From positions 1 through 6,720 of the forward strand of contig JANWXV010000036.1 in the NCBI GenBank assembly GCA_025057405.1: a stretch of 6,720 bases of DNA, given 5' to 3'. The notes below the pieces were generated by a model, which worked only from the letters and a program-made list of their open reading frames with translations, was not told where the DNA came from and made no database searches. This stretch comes from Candidatus Bipolaricaulota bacterium (GTDB lineage Bacteria; Bipolaricaulota; Bipolaricaulia; RBG-16-55-9; DRXL01). The position numbers were made by a program, and so were the translations under genes. This document shows positions 1 to 5,143 of the stretch, in pieces (within the stretch, counting starts at the first letter, position 1; each line of letters begins with the position of its first letter).

Positions 1-515
1 TGCCCTTCTTGTTCTGCGCGCTGACGATGAGCAGCGTGGGGCGCGCGGCGGGCAAGATCGTCGAAGAAGTACGCCGACAGTTCAAAGAGATCCCCGGCTT
101 GCTCGAAGGGCGTGCCAAAGCCGACTATTCCAAAGCCGTTGAGATCAGCACCAAGACGGCCCATCGCGAGATGGTGCTGCCCGCGCTCCTGGCGATCCTC
201 GCTCCGGTGATCACGGGGATTCTCTTTGGGGCAGCAGCGGTGATGGGGGTCTTGGTGGGGGCGCTCGTCTCGGGGTTTGTTCTGGCGCTCTTGATGGCCA
301 ACTCCGGCGGCGCGTGGGACAACGCCAAAAAGTATATCGAAGAAGGTCACTTCGGCGGCAAAGGCTCGCAACCCCATAAAGCCGCGGTCGTCGGCGACAC
401 CGTGGGCGATCCCTTCAAGGACACTTCGGGGCCGTCGCTCAATATTCTGATTAAGCTAATGTCCATCGTGGCGCTGGTCTTTGTGGGACTAGTCATCCGA
501 TTCGCGCTCTTTTAG
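1..515 (+). CDS. hppA: Membrane-bound ion-translocating pyrophosphatase, C-terminal part (5' end outside window)
   Basis: This enzyme hydrolyses inorganic pyrophosphate in the cytoplasm and uses the energy to pump H+ or Na+ across the membrane. The frame is open from base 3, and the TTG at 9 is an internal Leu codon rather than a start, so only about the last 170 residues are present. They carry family landmarks: the SALTM-SVGRAAG-like segment at the left edge, the conserved AWDNAKK motif (about 312-332) and the DTVGDPFKDTSGPSLN motif (about 396-443). The Asp and Lys residues of these motifs belong to the Mg-pyrophosphate site. Hydrophobic helices lie at about 180-295, and a last one precedes the stop at 513-515. 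The residues that separate K+-dependent from K+-independent enzymes lie upstream, so the ion and K+ class cannot be told here. A hairpin follows directly and separates it from the next operon. Confidence 0.95.
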   Translation, partial: PFLFCALTMSSVGRAAGKIVEEVRRQFKEIPGLLEGRAKADYSKAVEISTKTAHREMVLPALLAILAPVITGILFGAAAVMGVLVGALVSGFVLALLMANSGGAWDNAKKYIEEGHFGGKGSQPHKAAVVGDTVGDPFKDTSGPSLNILIKLMSIVALVFVGLVIRFALF

Positions 516-527
516 AAATAACACACT

Positions 528-566
528 GAGAGTGAATGCCCACTCTGCAAGCGGGCATTCACTCTC
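528..566 (+). terminator. Strong hairpin after hppA, probable terminator
   Basis: A perfect 14-bp inverted repeat (528-541 with 553-566, arm GAGAGTGAATGCCC) surrounds an 11-base loop and begins 12 bases after the hppA stop. The tail is TCTGCTC rather than a clean T run, so it is a weak intrinsic terminator on sequence alone. The stem strength and its position between hppA and the next promoter favour termination or 3'-end protection. Confidence 0.65.
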
Positions 567-591
567 TCTGCTCATCCACCGAAGAGATCGT

Positions 592-620
592 TTGCCTTTG
601 GAGTCTGCGCTCCGTATAAT
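592..620 (+). promoter_or_regulatory. Sigma-70/SigA-type promoter for the tatC-efp-nusB operon
   Basis: A TTGCCT -35 box (592-597, 4 of 6 consensus) and a perfect TATAAT -10 box (615-620) are separated by exactly 17 bases. The expected start point is near 627, leaving a leader of about 35 nt before tatC. It sits just downstream of the hppA hairpin and is the only good promoter before the gene cluster. Confidence 0.75.
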
Positions 621-661
621 CCAAATCAGCACCATTCACAAACGGCTCACTCGCGGAACCT

Positions 662-1540
662 ATGGCCAAGAAGGACCCAAATCAAATGAGTCTCTGGGAG
701 CATCTCGATGAGCTGCGCGCCCGCGTGATCTACTCGCTGGTCGTCATTCTCGCAATCGCGATCATCGCGTATATCTTCCGCGAGCAGCTCCTAGCGTTTC
801 TCACCGCGCCGCTGCGAGCGCTCACCGGCTCGCGCGCAGAACTCTTAAGACTGCTCGAATCGTGCCGCACGCTGCTGGTTGATCCCCATCTCCCGCAGAT
901 GCCCGAAGATCAATGGGCCAAGCTCGCGTTCGACTGTCGCAGCTTTCTCTTTCAAGGGGGGAGCCTGATCTTCATTCGTCCTACAGAAGTCTTCTTCGGG
1001 TATCTGAAGCTGGCGCTCTCGGTGGGGCTGCTGATCGGTGCGCCCTTTGTCTTATATCAGATTTGGCAATTTATCGTCCCGGCGCTCTTCCCCCACGAGA
1101 AGAAATACGCGCGCTACGGTTTTGCTGCCGGTGCGGGACTCTTTTACTTAGGCGCTTTCGGATGTCTCTTCTTTGTTGTCCCCGCGGCTATTCGGTTCTT
1201 CGTCGGCTTGGGCGGCCCCTATCTGCAAGCGACGTTCACGTTCGATCACTATATCTCGTTTATCTTATGGCTGATGCTCGGCTTTGGGCTGGCGTTTGAG
1301 TTGCCGATGGTGCTCTTTCTCTTGGCCAAGATCGGGCTGGTCAGCCACACGTTCTTGCGAGAGAACCGCAAATATGCTATTGTTTTAGCGTTCGTACTGG
1401 GAGCGTTTCTGACGCCGACGCCCGACCCGTTCACCCAGACGGCGATGGCTCTCCCATTGATTCTGCTCTACGAAGCCACGCTCTGGGTCATCAAGTGGAC
1501 AGAACGCAAGCGCGAGACGGAGATCATCACGGAGAATTAA
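662..1540 (+). CDS. tatC: Twin-arginine translocase subunit TatC with enlarged first periplasmic loop
   Basis: TatC is the multispanning inner-membrane receptor that binds twin-arginine signal peptides so that folded proteins can be exported. The 292-residue product has the family marks: HLDELR at 14-19 (Glu17 and Arg19 correspond to E. coli Glu15 and Arg17), ALFPHEKK at 141-148 (Glu146 matches E. coli Glu103), AFELP at 211-215, and the TPTPDPFTQ segment with Asp255 and Gln259. Six membrane helices are visible. The protein is longer than E. coli TatC (258) because the loop between helices 1 and 2 (about 52-105) has roughly 35 extra residues, with Cys68 and Cys92. Start: the ATG at 662 has only a weak GGAA ribosome site. 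An ATG at 686 (Met9) is preceded by AAGGA at good spacing and is a possible alternative. No tatA or tatB is in the window. Confidence 0.95.
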   Translation: MAKKDPNQMSLWEHLDELRARVIYSLVVILAIAIIAYIFREQLLAFLTAPLRALTGSRAELLRLLESCRTLLVDPHLPQMPEDQWAKLAFDCRSFLFQGGSLIFIRPTEVFFGYLKLALSVGLLIGAPFVLYQIWQFIVPALFPHEKKYARYGFAAGAGLFYLGAFGCLFFVVPAAIRFFVGLGGPYLQATFTFDHYISFILWLMLGFGLAFELPMVLFLLAKIGLVSHTFLRENRKYAIVLAFVLGAFLTPTPDPFTQTAMALPLILLYEATLWVIKWTERKRETEIITEN

Positions 1541-1541
1541 T

Positions 1542-1549
1542 AAAGGAGG
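1542..1549 (+). promoter_or_regulatory. Ribosome binding site that sets the efp start
   Basis: AAAGGAGG lies 5 bases before the ATG at 1555 and just after the tatC stop (1538-1540). It rules out the longer in-frame reading from 1495, which would overlap tatC and add about 20 residues foreign to EF-P. Confidence 0.85.
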
Positions 1550-1554
1550 CCCCT

Positions 1555-2115
1555 ATGGGAGTCAGCGATCTGGGCAAGGGCAAAGTGATCGAATACGAAG
1601 GGGAGCTTTGGGTCATCGAAGAGTACGCACACGTCAAGAAAGCGCAAGGGCGACCCGTCGCGCAGTGTCGGCTGCGCCATCTCAAGACGGGCAAGGTCAT
1701 CCCGCAGAACTTCTTCGATTCGGCTCCGGTCAAGATCGTGCGCCTGGACGAACGCCCGATGCAGTATCTCTACAGCAGCGGAAATCTCTATACGTTTATG
1801 GACACCGAGACGTTCGATCAGTACACGCTGACCGAAGAGCAAGTCAGCGATGCCAAGCCCTATCTGAAGGAGAACATGGAGGTCTCGGGCTTGTTTTACA
1901 ATGGCGCGTTTGTGCGTGTCGGGATGCCCATTACAGTCGAGCTGCAAGTGAAGCAGACCGATCCCGGCGTGCGCGGCGACACGGTGAGCAACGTGATGAA
2001 GCCGGCGATTTTAGAGACGGGCCTAGAGCTGAAAGTGCCGCTCTTTATCAATCCGGGCGATTGGGTCAAAGTAGACACGCGCACAGGGGAGTATATCGAG
2101 CGCGTGCTGAAGTAG
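1555..2115 (+). CDS. efp: Translation elongation factor P (non-canonical loop tip)
   Basis: EF-P binds between the ribosomal P and E sites and rescues ribosomes stalled on polyproline stretches. The product is 186 residues, the usual family length, with the KOW-like N-terminal domain (about 1-62) and two OB domains. The C-terminal signature is intact: QTDPGVRGDT at 134-143, KPAILETG at 149-156, VPLFINPGDWVKVDTRTGEY at 161-180. In the domain I loop, where E. coli reads VKPGKGQ with the modified Lys34, a gap-free alignment gives VKKAQGR, so the tip residue is Gln31 and the Pro-Gly before it is missing. Lys28 and Lys29 sit before the tip and Arg33 two residues after it. No EF-P modification gene (epmA, epmB, earP, ymfI) is in the window. 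It starts 14 bases after tatC with a strong ribosome site. Confidence 0.96.
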   Translation: MGVSDLGKGKVIEYEGELWVIEEYAHVKKAQGRPVAQCRLRHLKTGKVIPQNFFDSAPVKIVRLDERPMQYLYSSGNLYTFMDTETFDQYTLTEEQVSDAKPYLKENMEVSGLFYNGAFVRVGMPITVELQVKQTDPGVRGDTVSNVMKPAILETGLELKVPLFINPGDWVKVDTRTGEYIERVLK

Positions 2116-2129
2116 AGAATTAAAGAACT

Positions 2130-2540
2130 ATGGCTACGCTGAGCGGGCGTTCACCGGTGCAGCCCAAGCGTGCGCCGCGTGGCAGTCGGGTCTCGATTGC
2201 CGAAGAGGTGATCGGAGCGATTGCCAGTATCGCTGCGAAAGAAGTGCCGGGGGTCAGCGGGCTGAAGGGGAGCGTCACCGATGGGCTTGCGGCCATCTTG
2301 GGCGAGGAGCGCCAAGGGAAGGGGGTGGCCGCGCAGCTCACAGGAGATCAGGCGATCCGCGTGCGCCTGAAGCTCGTGGTGCAGTACGATTATCCCTTGG
2401 CAGAAGTAGCTCGCAAAGTCCAAGCCAAAGTCAAAGAAGAGATCGAAGGGATGACCGGGTTGCGGGTGAGCGCTGTAGATGTTTATATCCAAGAGTTAGA
2501 CCTGAGCAGCCCTAAAGAGAAGGAGGCAAAAGACTCGTGA
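2130..2540 (+). CDS. Asp23/Gls24-family envelope stress protein
   Basis: The 136-residue soluble protein belongs to the Asp23/Gls24 (YloU/YqhY) family. Asp23 in Staphylococcus aureus is an abundant cell-envelope stress protein tethered to the membrane by AmaP. Visible family marks are the VSIAEEVIGAIA start of the domain (21-32), KEVPGVSGL (37-45), a central VRLKLVVQYDYPLAEVA strand-helix (78-94), and MTGLRVSAVDVYIQEL at the end (108-123). The first 20 residues are a basic, Pro-rich extension and the tail (about 126-136) is charged. It begins 14 bases after efp with a poor ribosome site (TTAAAGAAC) and its stop overlaps the GTG of the next gene by 4 bases. In Bacillus subtilis a family member (yqhY) also sits directly before nusB. 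The exact biochemical role is unknown. Confidence 0.88.
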   Translation: MATLSGRSPVQPKRAPRGSRVSIAEEVIGAIASIAAKEVPGVSGLKGSVTDGLAAILGEERQGKGVAAQLTGDQAIRVRLKLVVQYDYPLAEVARKVQAKVKEEIEGMTGLRVSAVDVYIQELDLSSPKEKEAKDS

Positions 2541-3109
2541 AGCGCGCATCGGATTCTTTGATTGAACTGTTATATCTGGGAGCTTTTCTGGCGAGTTGGT
2601 TGGGAATGTCAGCGCTCTTGGTCTTGGCGTTCCGGGGCATCGAATGGAAGCTCTTGGTTGATTGGCTCTACAACGATAGTAACATCTGGGTTGTTGTCGT
2701 GCTCGATCTGTTTGCAGCGATCTTCTTCTTGGTCGGTCTGTACTTTTTAGCTCAGTGGATTCAGAGCCGTCGGCGCTGGCGTCATATTCAACACGAGAGT
2801 CCGCGCGGCCCTGTAGAGATTTCGCTCTTTGCGATTCGCTCGTATATAGAAAAGCTGCTGCAACAAGACTTTGGGCTGGCGCGCTTTCGCGTGACCTTGG
2901 AGAAGAAGGGCGGCGGGCTGGACGTGCTCATCCGGGCCGAGCTGCCCATCGGCGAGAACGTTCTGGACACCGCTGAACGCATCCAGAAGAGCATCGAAGA
3001 GAGCGTAGAAGATCGTGTGGGTGTGAAAGTTCAGCGCGTGCAGATCATCGCTGCGGGGATCGTCGCAAGACCTGAAGAGAAGTCGCTTTTCCAAGGAGAA
3101 CTCGAGTGA
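2537..3109 (+). CDS. amaP: AmaP-like membrane anchor for Asp23-family protein
   Basis: The 190-residue protein has two membrane helices at about 9-32 and 50-74, then a basic QSRRRWRH stretch (76-83) expected in the cytoplasm, and a C-terminal domain of the AmaP/Asp23 type. That domain opens with GPVEISLFAIRSYIEKLL (91-108) and ends with VGVKVQRVQII (161-171). In S. aureus AmaP holds Asp23 at the membrane. The gene overlaps the Asp23-family gene upstream by 4 bases (GTGA), which fits coupled translation and a physical complex. The start is GTG at 2537, with AAGGAGG 10 bases upstream. The second gene overlap (GTGA at 3106-3109) leads straight into the DUF2273-like gene. The family assignment rests on topology, C-terminal motif and neighbourhood. 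Confidence 0.82.
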   Translation: MKRASDSLIELLYLGAFLASWLGMSALLVLAFRGIEWKLLVDWLYNDSNIWVVVVLDLFAAIFFLVGLYFLAQWIQSRRRWRHIQHESPRGPVEISLFAIRSYIEKLLQQDFGLARFRVTLEKKGGGLDVLIRAELPIGENVLDTAERIQKSIEESVEDRVGVKVQRVQIIAAGIVARPEEKSLFQGELE

Positions 3110-3300
3110 TAGATCGTCTGACTCCCAGCGTCGTCGGGGCTGCGATTGGAGTGGCCACGGGGCTGTTGTGGCACTGGCTTCGCGCGGAACTCTTTCTGGT
3201 GATCGGTCTGGCCCTGGTGGGTTTTTTGGTAGGGAAGCTCTTGGAATCCGAGGAGATTCGCGAGCGCATTCGCGATCTCTTCTCGTCGTTCTATAGATGA
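3106..3300 (+). CDS. Small DUF2273-like membrane protein of the Asp23/AmaP set
   Basis: This 64-residue protein has two hydrophobic helices (about 8-24 and 29-45) and a charged amphipathic tail with ESEEIRERIRDLF (47-59). Size, a Gly-rich first helix (GAAIGVATGLL) and a second helix ending in GKLLES match DUF2273 proteins, which are commonly encoded beside Asp23 and AmaP. It probably sits with them at the membrane, but no molecular function is established. The start is GTG at 3106 inside the amaP stop, with AAGGAG at 3093-3098. The stop is one base before the nusB ATG. Confidence 0.8.
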   Translation: MIDRLTPSVVGAAIGVATGLLWHWLRAELFLVIGLALVGFLVGKLLESEEIRERIRDLFSSFYR

Positions 3301-3301
3301 G

Positions 3302-3694
3302 ATGAAGGCGCTCTCTCGTCACGCCGCCCGCGAACGTATTCTCAAATTGCTCTTCCAGCGCGACTTCCGTCCCGTCTCGAACCATGAGCTTGGGGAAGAA
3401 GACAGCTATGTGCGAGAGGTCGCCTCTGGGGTGAGCGAAAAGCAATCAGAGATAGATCGGCTGATCGCGCAGCGGGCTGAGGGCTGGCGCTTGGAGCGCC
3501 TACACACCGTAGATCGTAATATTCTGAGATTGGCGATCTATGAGTTGCTCTATCGTGAAGATGTCCCTCCGGAAGTCGTCATCAACGAAGCTGTTGAACT
3601 CGCCAAAAAATACGGGGGCGAGCATTCGCCCGTTTTCGTCAACGGCATCTTGGATCGCATCTGGAAGGAGGTGCGCAAGAAAGAGAGCGCATGA
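3302..3694 (+). CDS. nusB: Transcription antitermination factor NusB
   Basis: NusB, with NusE (ribosomal protein S10), binds the boxA RNA of rRNA operons and helps RNA polymerase read through terminators. The 130-residue all-helical product is slightly shorter than E. coli NusB (139). It shows the basic N-terminus (RHAARERILKLLFQRDF, 6-22), ERLHTVDRNILRLAIYEL (65-82), PPEVVINEAVELAKKYG (89-105) and SPVFVNGILDRIW (109-121), all classic NusB blocks. It starts one base after the stop of the DUF2273-like gene without a good ribosome site, so translation is probably coupled. Its stop overlaps the start of the epimerase gene (ATGA at 3691-3694). Confidence 0.96.
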   Translation: MKALSRHAARERILKLLFQRDFRPVSNHELGEEDSYVREVASGVSEKQSEIDRLIAQRAEGWRLERLHTVDRNILRLAIYELLYREDVPPEVVINEAVELAKKYGGEHSPVFVNGILDRIWKEVRKKESA

Positions 3695-4644
3695 AAATCT
3701 TAGTGACGGGCGGGGCGGGCTTTGTCGGCTCGCACGTCGTAGATGCTTATATCGCGCACGGCCATCACGTTGTCGTCGTGGATGATCTCTCGACGGGGCG
3801 GCGCGAGAACGTCAACCCCAAAGCGAAATTCTATCAGATAGACATCACAGATTTTGACGAGCTGCGCGAGGTCTTCGCCCAAGAGCAGATCGAGTTGGTC
3901 AATCACCACGCAGCCCAGATAGACCCCCGCATCTCCGTAGACAACCCGTCTTTTGACGCCCGCGTCAATCTCTTGGGGCTGCTTCATATCTTAGAATGCT
4001 GCAAAGAGTTCTCCGTGCGCAAGATCATTTTTGCTTCTTCGGGGGGCGTGCTCTACGGGGACGCTGAGAGAATCCCCTCTCCCGAAGAGAGTCCCAAGAG
4101 GCCCCTCAGCCCCTATGGAGTTGCCAAGCTCGCCAGCGAGCACTATCTCTTCAGCACGAAGCATACGCACCAGATAGAGTATATCGCGTTGCGTTATGCG
4201 AACGTCTATGGGCCGCGCCAACCCGCCAAGGGCGACGGCAACGTCGTGAGCACTTTTGCTCGTTTATTAGCTCAGGGCCAATCCGTGACGATCTTCGGCG
4301 ATGGCGAGCAGACTCGTGATTTCGTCTTCGTCGGCGATGTCGCGTGGGCCAATCTCTTGGTGACGGAAAGACTGTCAGAACTGAATCGTCGTCCGGTGCG
4401 CTCGATAGACGACTTGGCGTTTAACATCGGGACGGGGCGCGAGACGAGCGTCAACCAGCTCTTGGCGAAATTACAAGCTCAGATCCAAAGCAATGGTGAT
4501 GCCCGTTACACGCCGCCGCGAGCGGGCGAGGTGCGTCGTAATGCGTTAGAGATCGCGAAAGCTCAGCGGTTGTTGGGCTTTGTGCCGCGCGTGCGCTTGG
4601 ACGAGGGTCTCCAACAGACGGTGCGCTGGGTGCAGCAGTTATGA
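3691..4644 (+). CDS. GalE-type NAD-dependent sugar-nucleotide epimerase/dehydratase
   Basis: A 317-residue extended short-chain dehydrogenase of the UDP-glucose 4-epimerase group, acting on nucleotide sugars for surface polysaccharide or glycolipid synthesis. The NAD-binding Rossmann motif TGGAGFVGSH is at 6-15, with Asp31 at the end of the second strand (VVVVDDLSTG) placed to hold the adenosine ribose. HHAAQIDPRISVDNP (72-86) is the GalE-like stretch. The catalytic set is Ser117 (SSGGVLYG), Tyr142 and Lys146 (PYGVAKLASE). RYANVYGPRQ (168-177) and FGDGEQTRDFVFVGDVA (202-218) form the substrate side. UDP-glucose, UDP-GlcNAc or uronic acid forms cannot be separated from the sequence, so no symbol is given. 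It is the last gene of the operon; its ATG overlaps the nusB stop by 4 bases. Confidence 0.92.
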   Translation: MKILVTGGAGFVGSHVVDAYIAHGHHVVVVDDLSTGRRENVNPKAKFYQIDITDFDELREVFAQEQIELVNHHAAQIDPRISVDNPSFDARVNLLGLLHILECCKEFSVRKIIFASSGGVLYGDAERIPSPEESPKRPLSPYGVAKLASEHYLFSTKHTHQIEYIALRYANVYGPRQPAKGDGNVVSTFARLLAQGQSVTIFGDGEQTRDFVFVGDVAWANLLVTERLSELNRRPVRSIDDLAFNIGTGRETSVNQLLAKLQAQIQSNGDARYTPPRAGEVRRNALEIAKAQRLLGFVPRVRLDEGLQQTVRWVQQL

Positions 4645-4693
4645 GAACTTGGGCGGAGTGTATGAGAGATTACCGACGGGGAAGAGCGTATCG

Positions 4694-4702
4694 TGTTATA
4701 AT
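4694..4702 (+). promoter_or_regulatory. Extended -10 promoter element in the 4645-4802 gap
   Basis: TGTTATAAT is a perfect extended -10 (TGn + TATAAT). No good -35 box lies at 16-18 bases; TTACCG at 4670-4675 is the nearest resemblance but is 21 bases away. Extended -10 promoters can work without one. Transcription would begin near 4709, about 65 bases after the epimerase stop. Confidence 0.55.
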
Positions 4703-4714
4703 CAGTTTGTGGAA

Positions 4715-4781
4715 TCACCTCCTTGGGCTTGGTCGGAATAGACCCCCGACCAAGTGTCGCTAACCCTCTCACCTCCTAGGG
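4715..4781 (+). repeat. Pair of 13-base direct repeats containing an anti-Shine-Dalgarno core
   Basis: TCACCTCCTTGGG at 4715-4727 and TCACCTCCTAGGG at 4769-4781 match at 12 of 13 bases, 54 bases apart. The first sits in the context TGTGGAATCACCTCCTT, which resembles the 3' end of bacterial 16S rRNA (GTGGATCACCTCCTT) with one added A. Read on the minus strand both copies are strong Shine-Dalgarno-like sequences, but no start codon follows either at usable spacing. Confidence 0.75.
4728..4754 (+). other. 9-bp perfect inverted repeat (hairpin)
   Basis: CTTGGTCGG (4728-4736) pairs perfectly with CCGACCAAG (4746-4754) around a 9-base loop. No T run follows on either strand, so it is a structured RNA element or protein site rather than a terminator. 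Confidence 0.75.
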
Positions 4782-4804
4782 CGGCCGAGCAGCCGCCCTT
4801 TGTT
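4778..4804 (+). terminator. GC-rich hairpin with short T tail, end of the plus-strand block
   Basis: AGGGCGGC (4778-4785) pairs with GCCGCCCT (4792-4799) around a 6-base loop, followed on the plus strand by TTTGTTAC. This fits an intrinsic terminator for the epimerase operon and for the candidate small RNA. On the minus strand the stem is followed by AGGAGG rather than T residues, so it is less likely to terminate the 4803-5081 gene. Confidence 0.6.
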
Positions 4805-5081
4805 ACTCCCACAGATGCCCGCTGCGGCAGATCAAGCCGAGGGCTTCCAGATACGAGAGACAGCGCTCACGGCGACGGATCCAGCGCAGATGTCCCTCGC
4901 GGGCGTCCAGCTCATCGCGATAGGCCTCGAGTTCGACCGCTCCGTGCCCGGTGCCCCGCTGCAGCACATAACAGTACGATTTGAACTGATCGGCGCTGCC
5001 GGTGGTGCGGACTTCGATCTCTTTGCCGTCGCGCTCGGCGATCTTGCTGCGCAAGAGCAGTTCCGGTTTGACCATAGGCAT
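4803..5081 (-). CDS. Orphan 92-residue hypothetical protein
   Basis: I do not recognise the family. The protein is soluble and charged, with no signal peptide or membrane helix. It has an N-terminal part that reads like beta strands (RSKIAERDGKEIEVRTTG, 11-28) and a long Arg/Glu-rich region (about 48-83) likely to be helical. There are three Cys (37, 74, 85) and His at 46, 64 and 89, not arranged as an obvious zinc motif. It is judged real because a consensus-like promoter lies at the right distance upstream and a GGAAG ribosome-site remnant sits 6 bases before the ATG at 5081. The ATG at 5075 (Met3) is an alternative. It converges on the plus-strand operon, its stop touching that operon's terminator hairpin. 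Its neighbour upstream is the DUF2283 module, but its own promoter suggests independent expression. Confidence 0.68.
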   Translation of the reverse strand: MPMVKPELLLRSKIAERDGKEIEVRTTGSADQFKSYCYVLQRGTGHGAVELEAYRDELDAREGHLRWIRRRERCLSYLEALGLICRSGHLWE

Positions 5082-5110
5082 CTCTGTCTTCCAAAGATCG
5101 CAGATGCTTT

Positions 5111-5139
5111 ACTATAGCATATGAGCGCTTGGGGGTCAA
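5111..5139 (-). promoter_or_regulatory. Consensus-like promoter for the 92-residue orphan
   Basis: On the minus strand TTGACC (5139-5134, 5 of 6 consensus) is followed after exactly 17 bases by TATAGT (5116-5111, 5 of 6). Transcription would start near 5104, giving a leader of about 23 nt before the ATG at 5081. A 6-bp inverted repeat (5126-5131 with 5137-5142, loop of 5) covers the -35 box and could be an operator or chance. Confidence 0.72.
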
Positions 5140-5143
5140 GCGG

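Larger units (their letters stand above)
4709..4804 (+). ncRNA. Candidate small RNA with two anti-Shine-Dalgarno motifs and two hairpins
   Basis: From the predicted start near 4709 to the T-rich end at about 4804 the RNA would be about 95 nt and has no convincing reading frame. It reads as two similar units: a TCACCTCCT motif (4715-4723) followed by a 9-bp hairpin (4728-4736 with 4746-4754), then a second TCACCTCCT (4769-4777) followed by the 8-bp terminator hairpin (4778-4785 with 4792-4799). I could not match it to SRP RNA, 6S RNA, tmRNA, RNase P or a riboswitch I know. It might instead be only the 3' UTR of the epimerase operon. End points are estimates. Confidence 0.4.

Noticed and set aside
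1495..1554. Longer N-terminus for efp
   Set aside because: The extension runs through the tatC end and the AAAGGAGG site; EF-P proteins begin at the position matching the ATG at 1555.
2747..3445. 232-residue minus-strand open frame
   Set aside because: It lies antisense to amaP, the DUF2273-like gene and nusB, all strongly supported by motifs, overlaps and ribosome sites. Its translation has no recognisable domain.
4700..4780. A leader peptide on the minus strand using the two Shine-Dalgarno-like copies
   Set aside because: No ATG, GTG or TTG lies 5-12 bases after either copy with an open frame of useful length.
4709..4804. SRP RNA, 6S RNA, tmRNA or preQ1-type riboswitch in the gap
   Set aside because: The SRP GGAA/AGCAG core, tmRNA tRNA-like ends, and known riboswitch cores are absent, and no gene follows on the plus strand for a riboswitch to control.
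4800..5117. Plus-strand open frames at 4754-4984 and 4800-5117
   Set aside because: They are complementary to the 92-residue minus-strand gene, which has a promoter; the plus frames lack ribosome sites and domain patterns.
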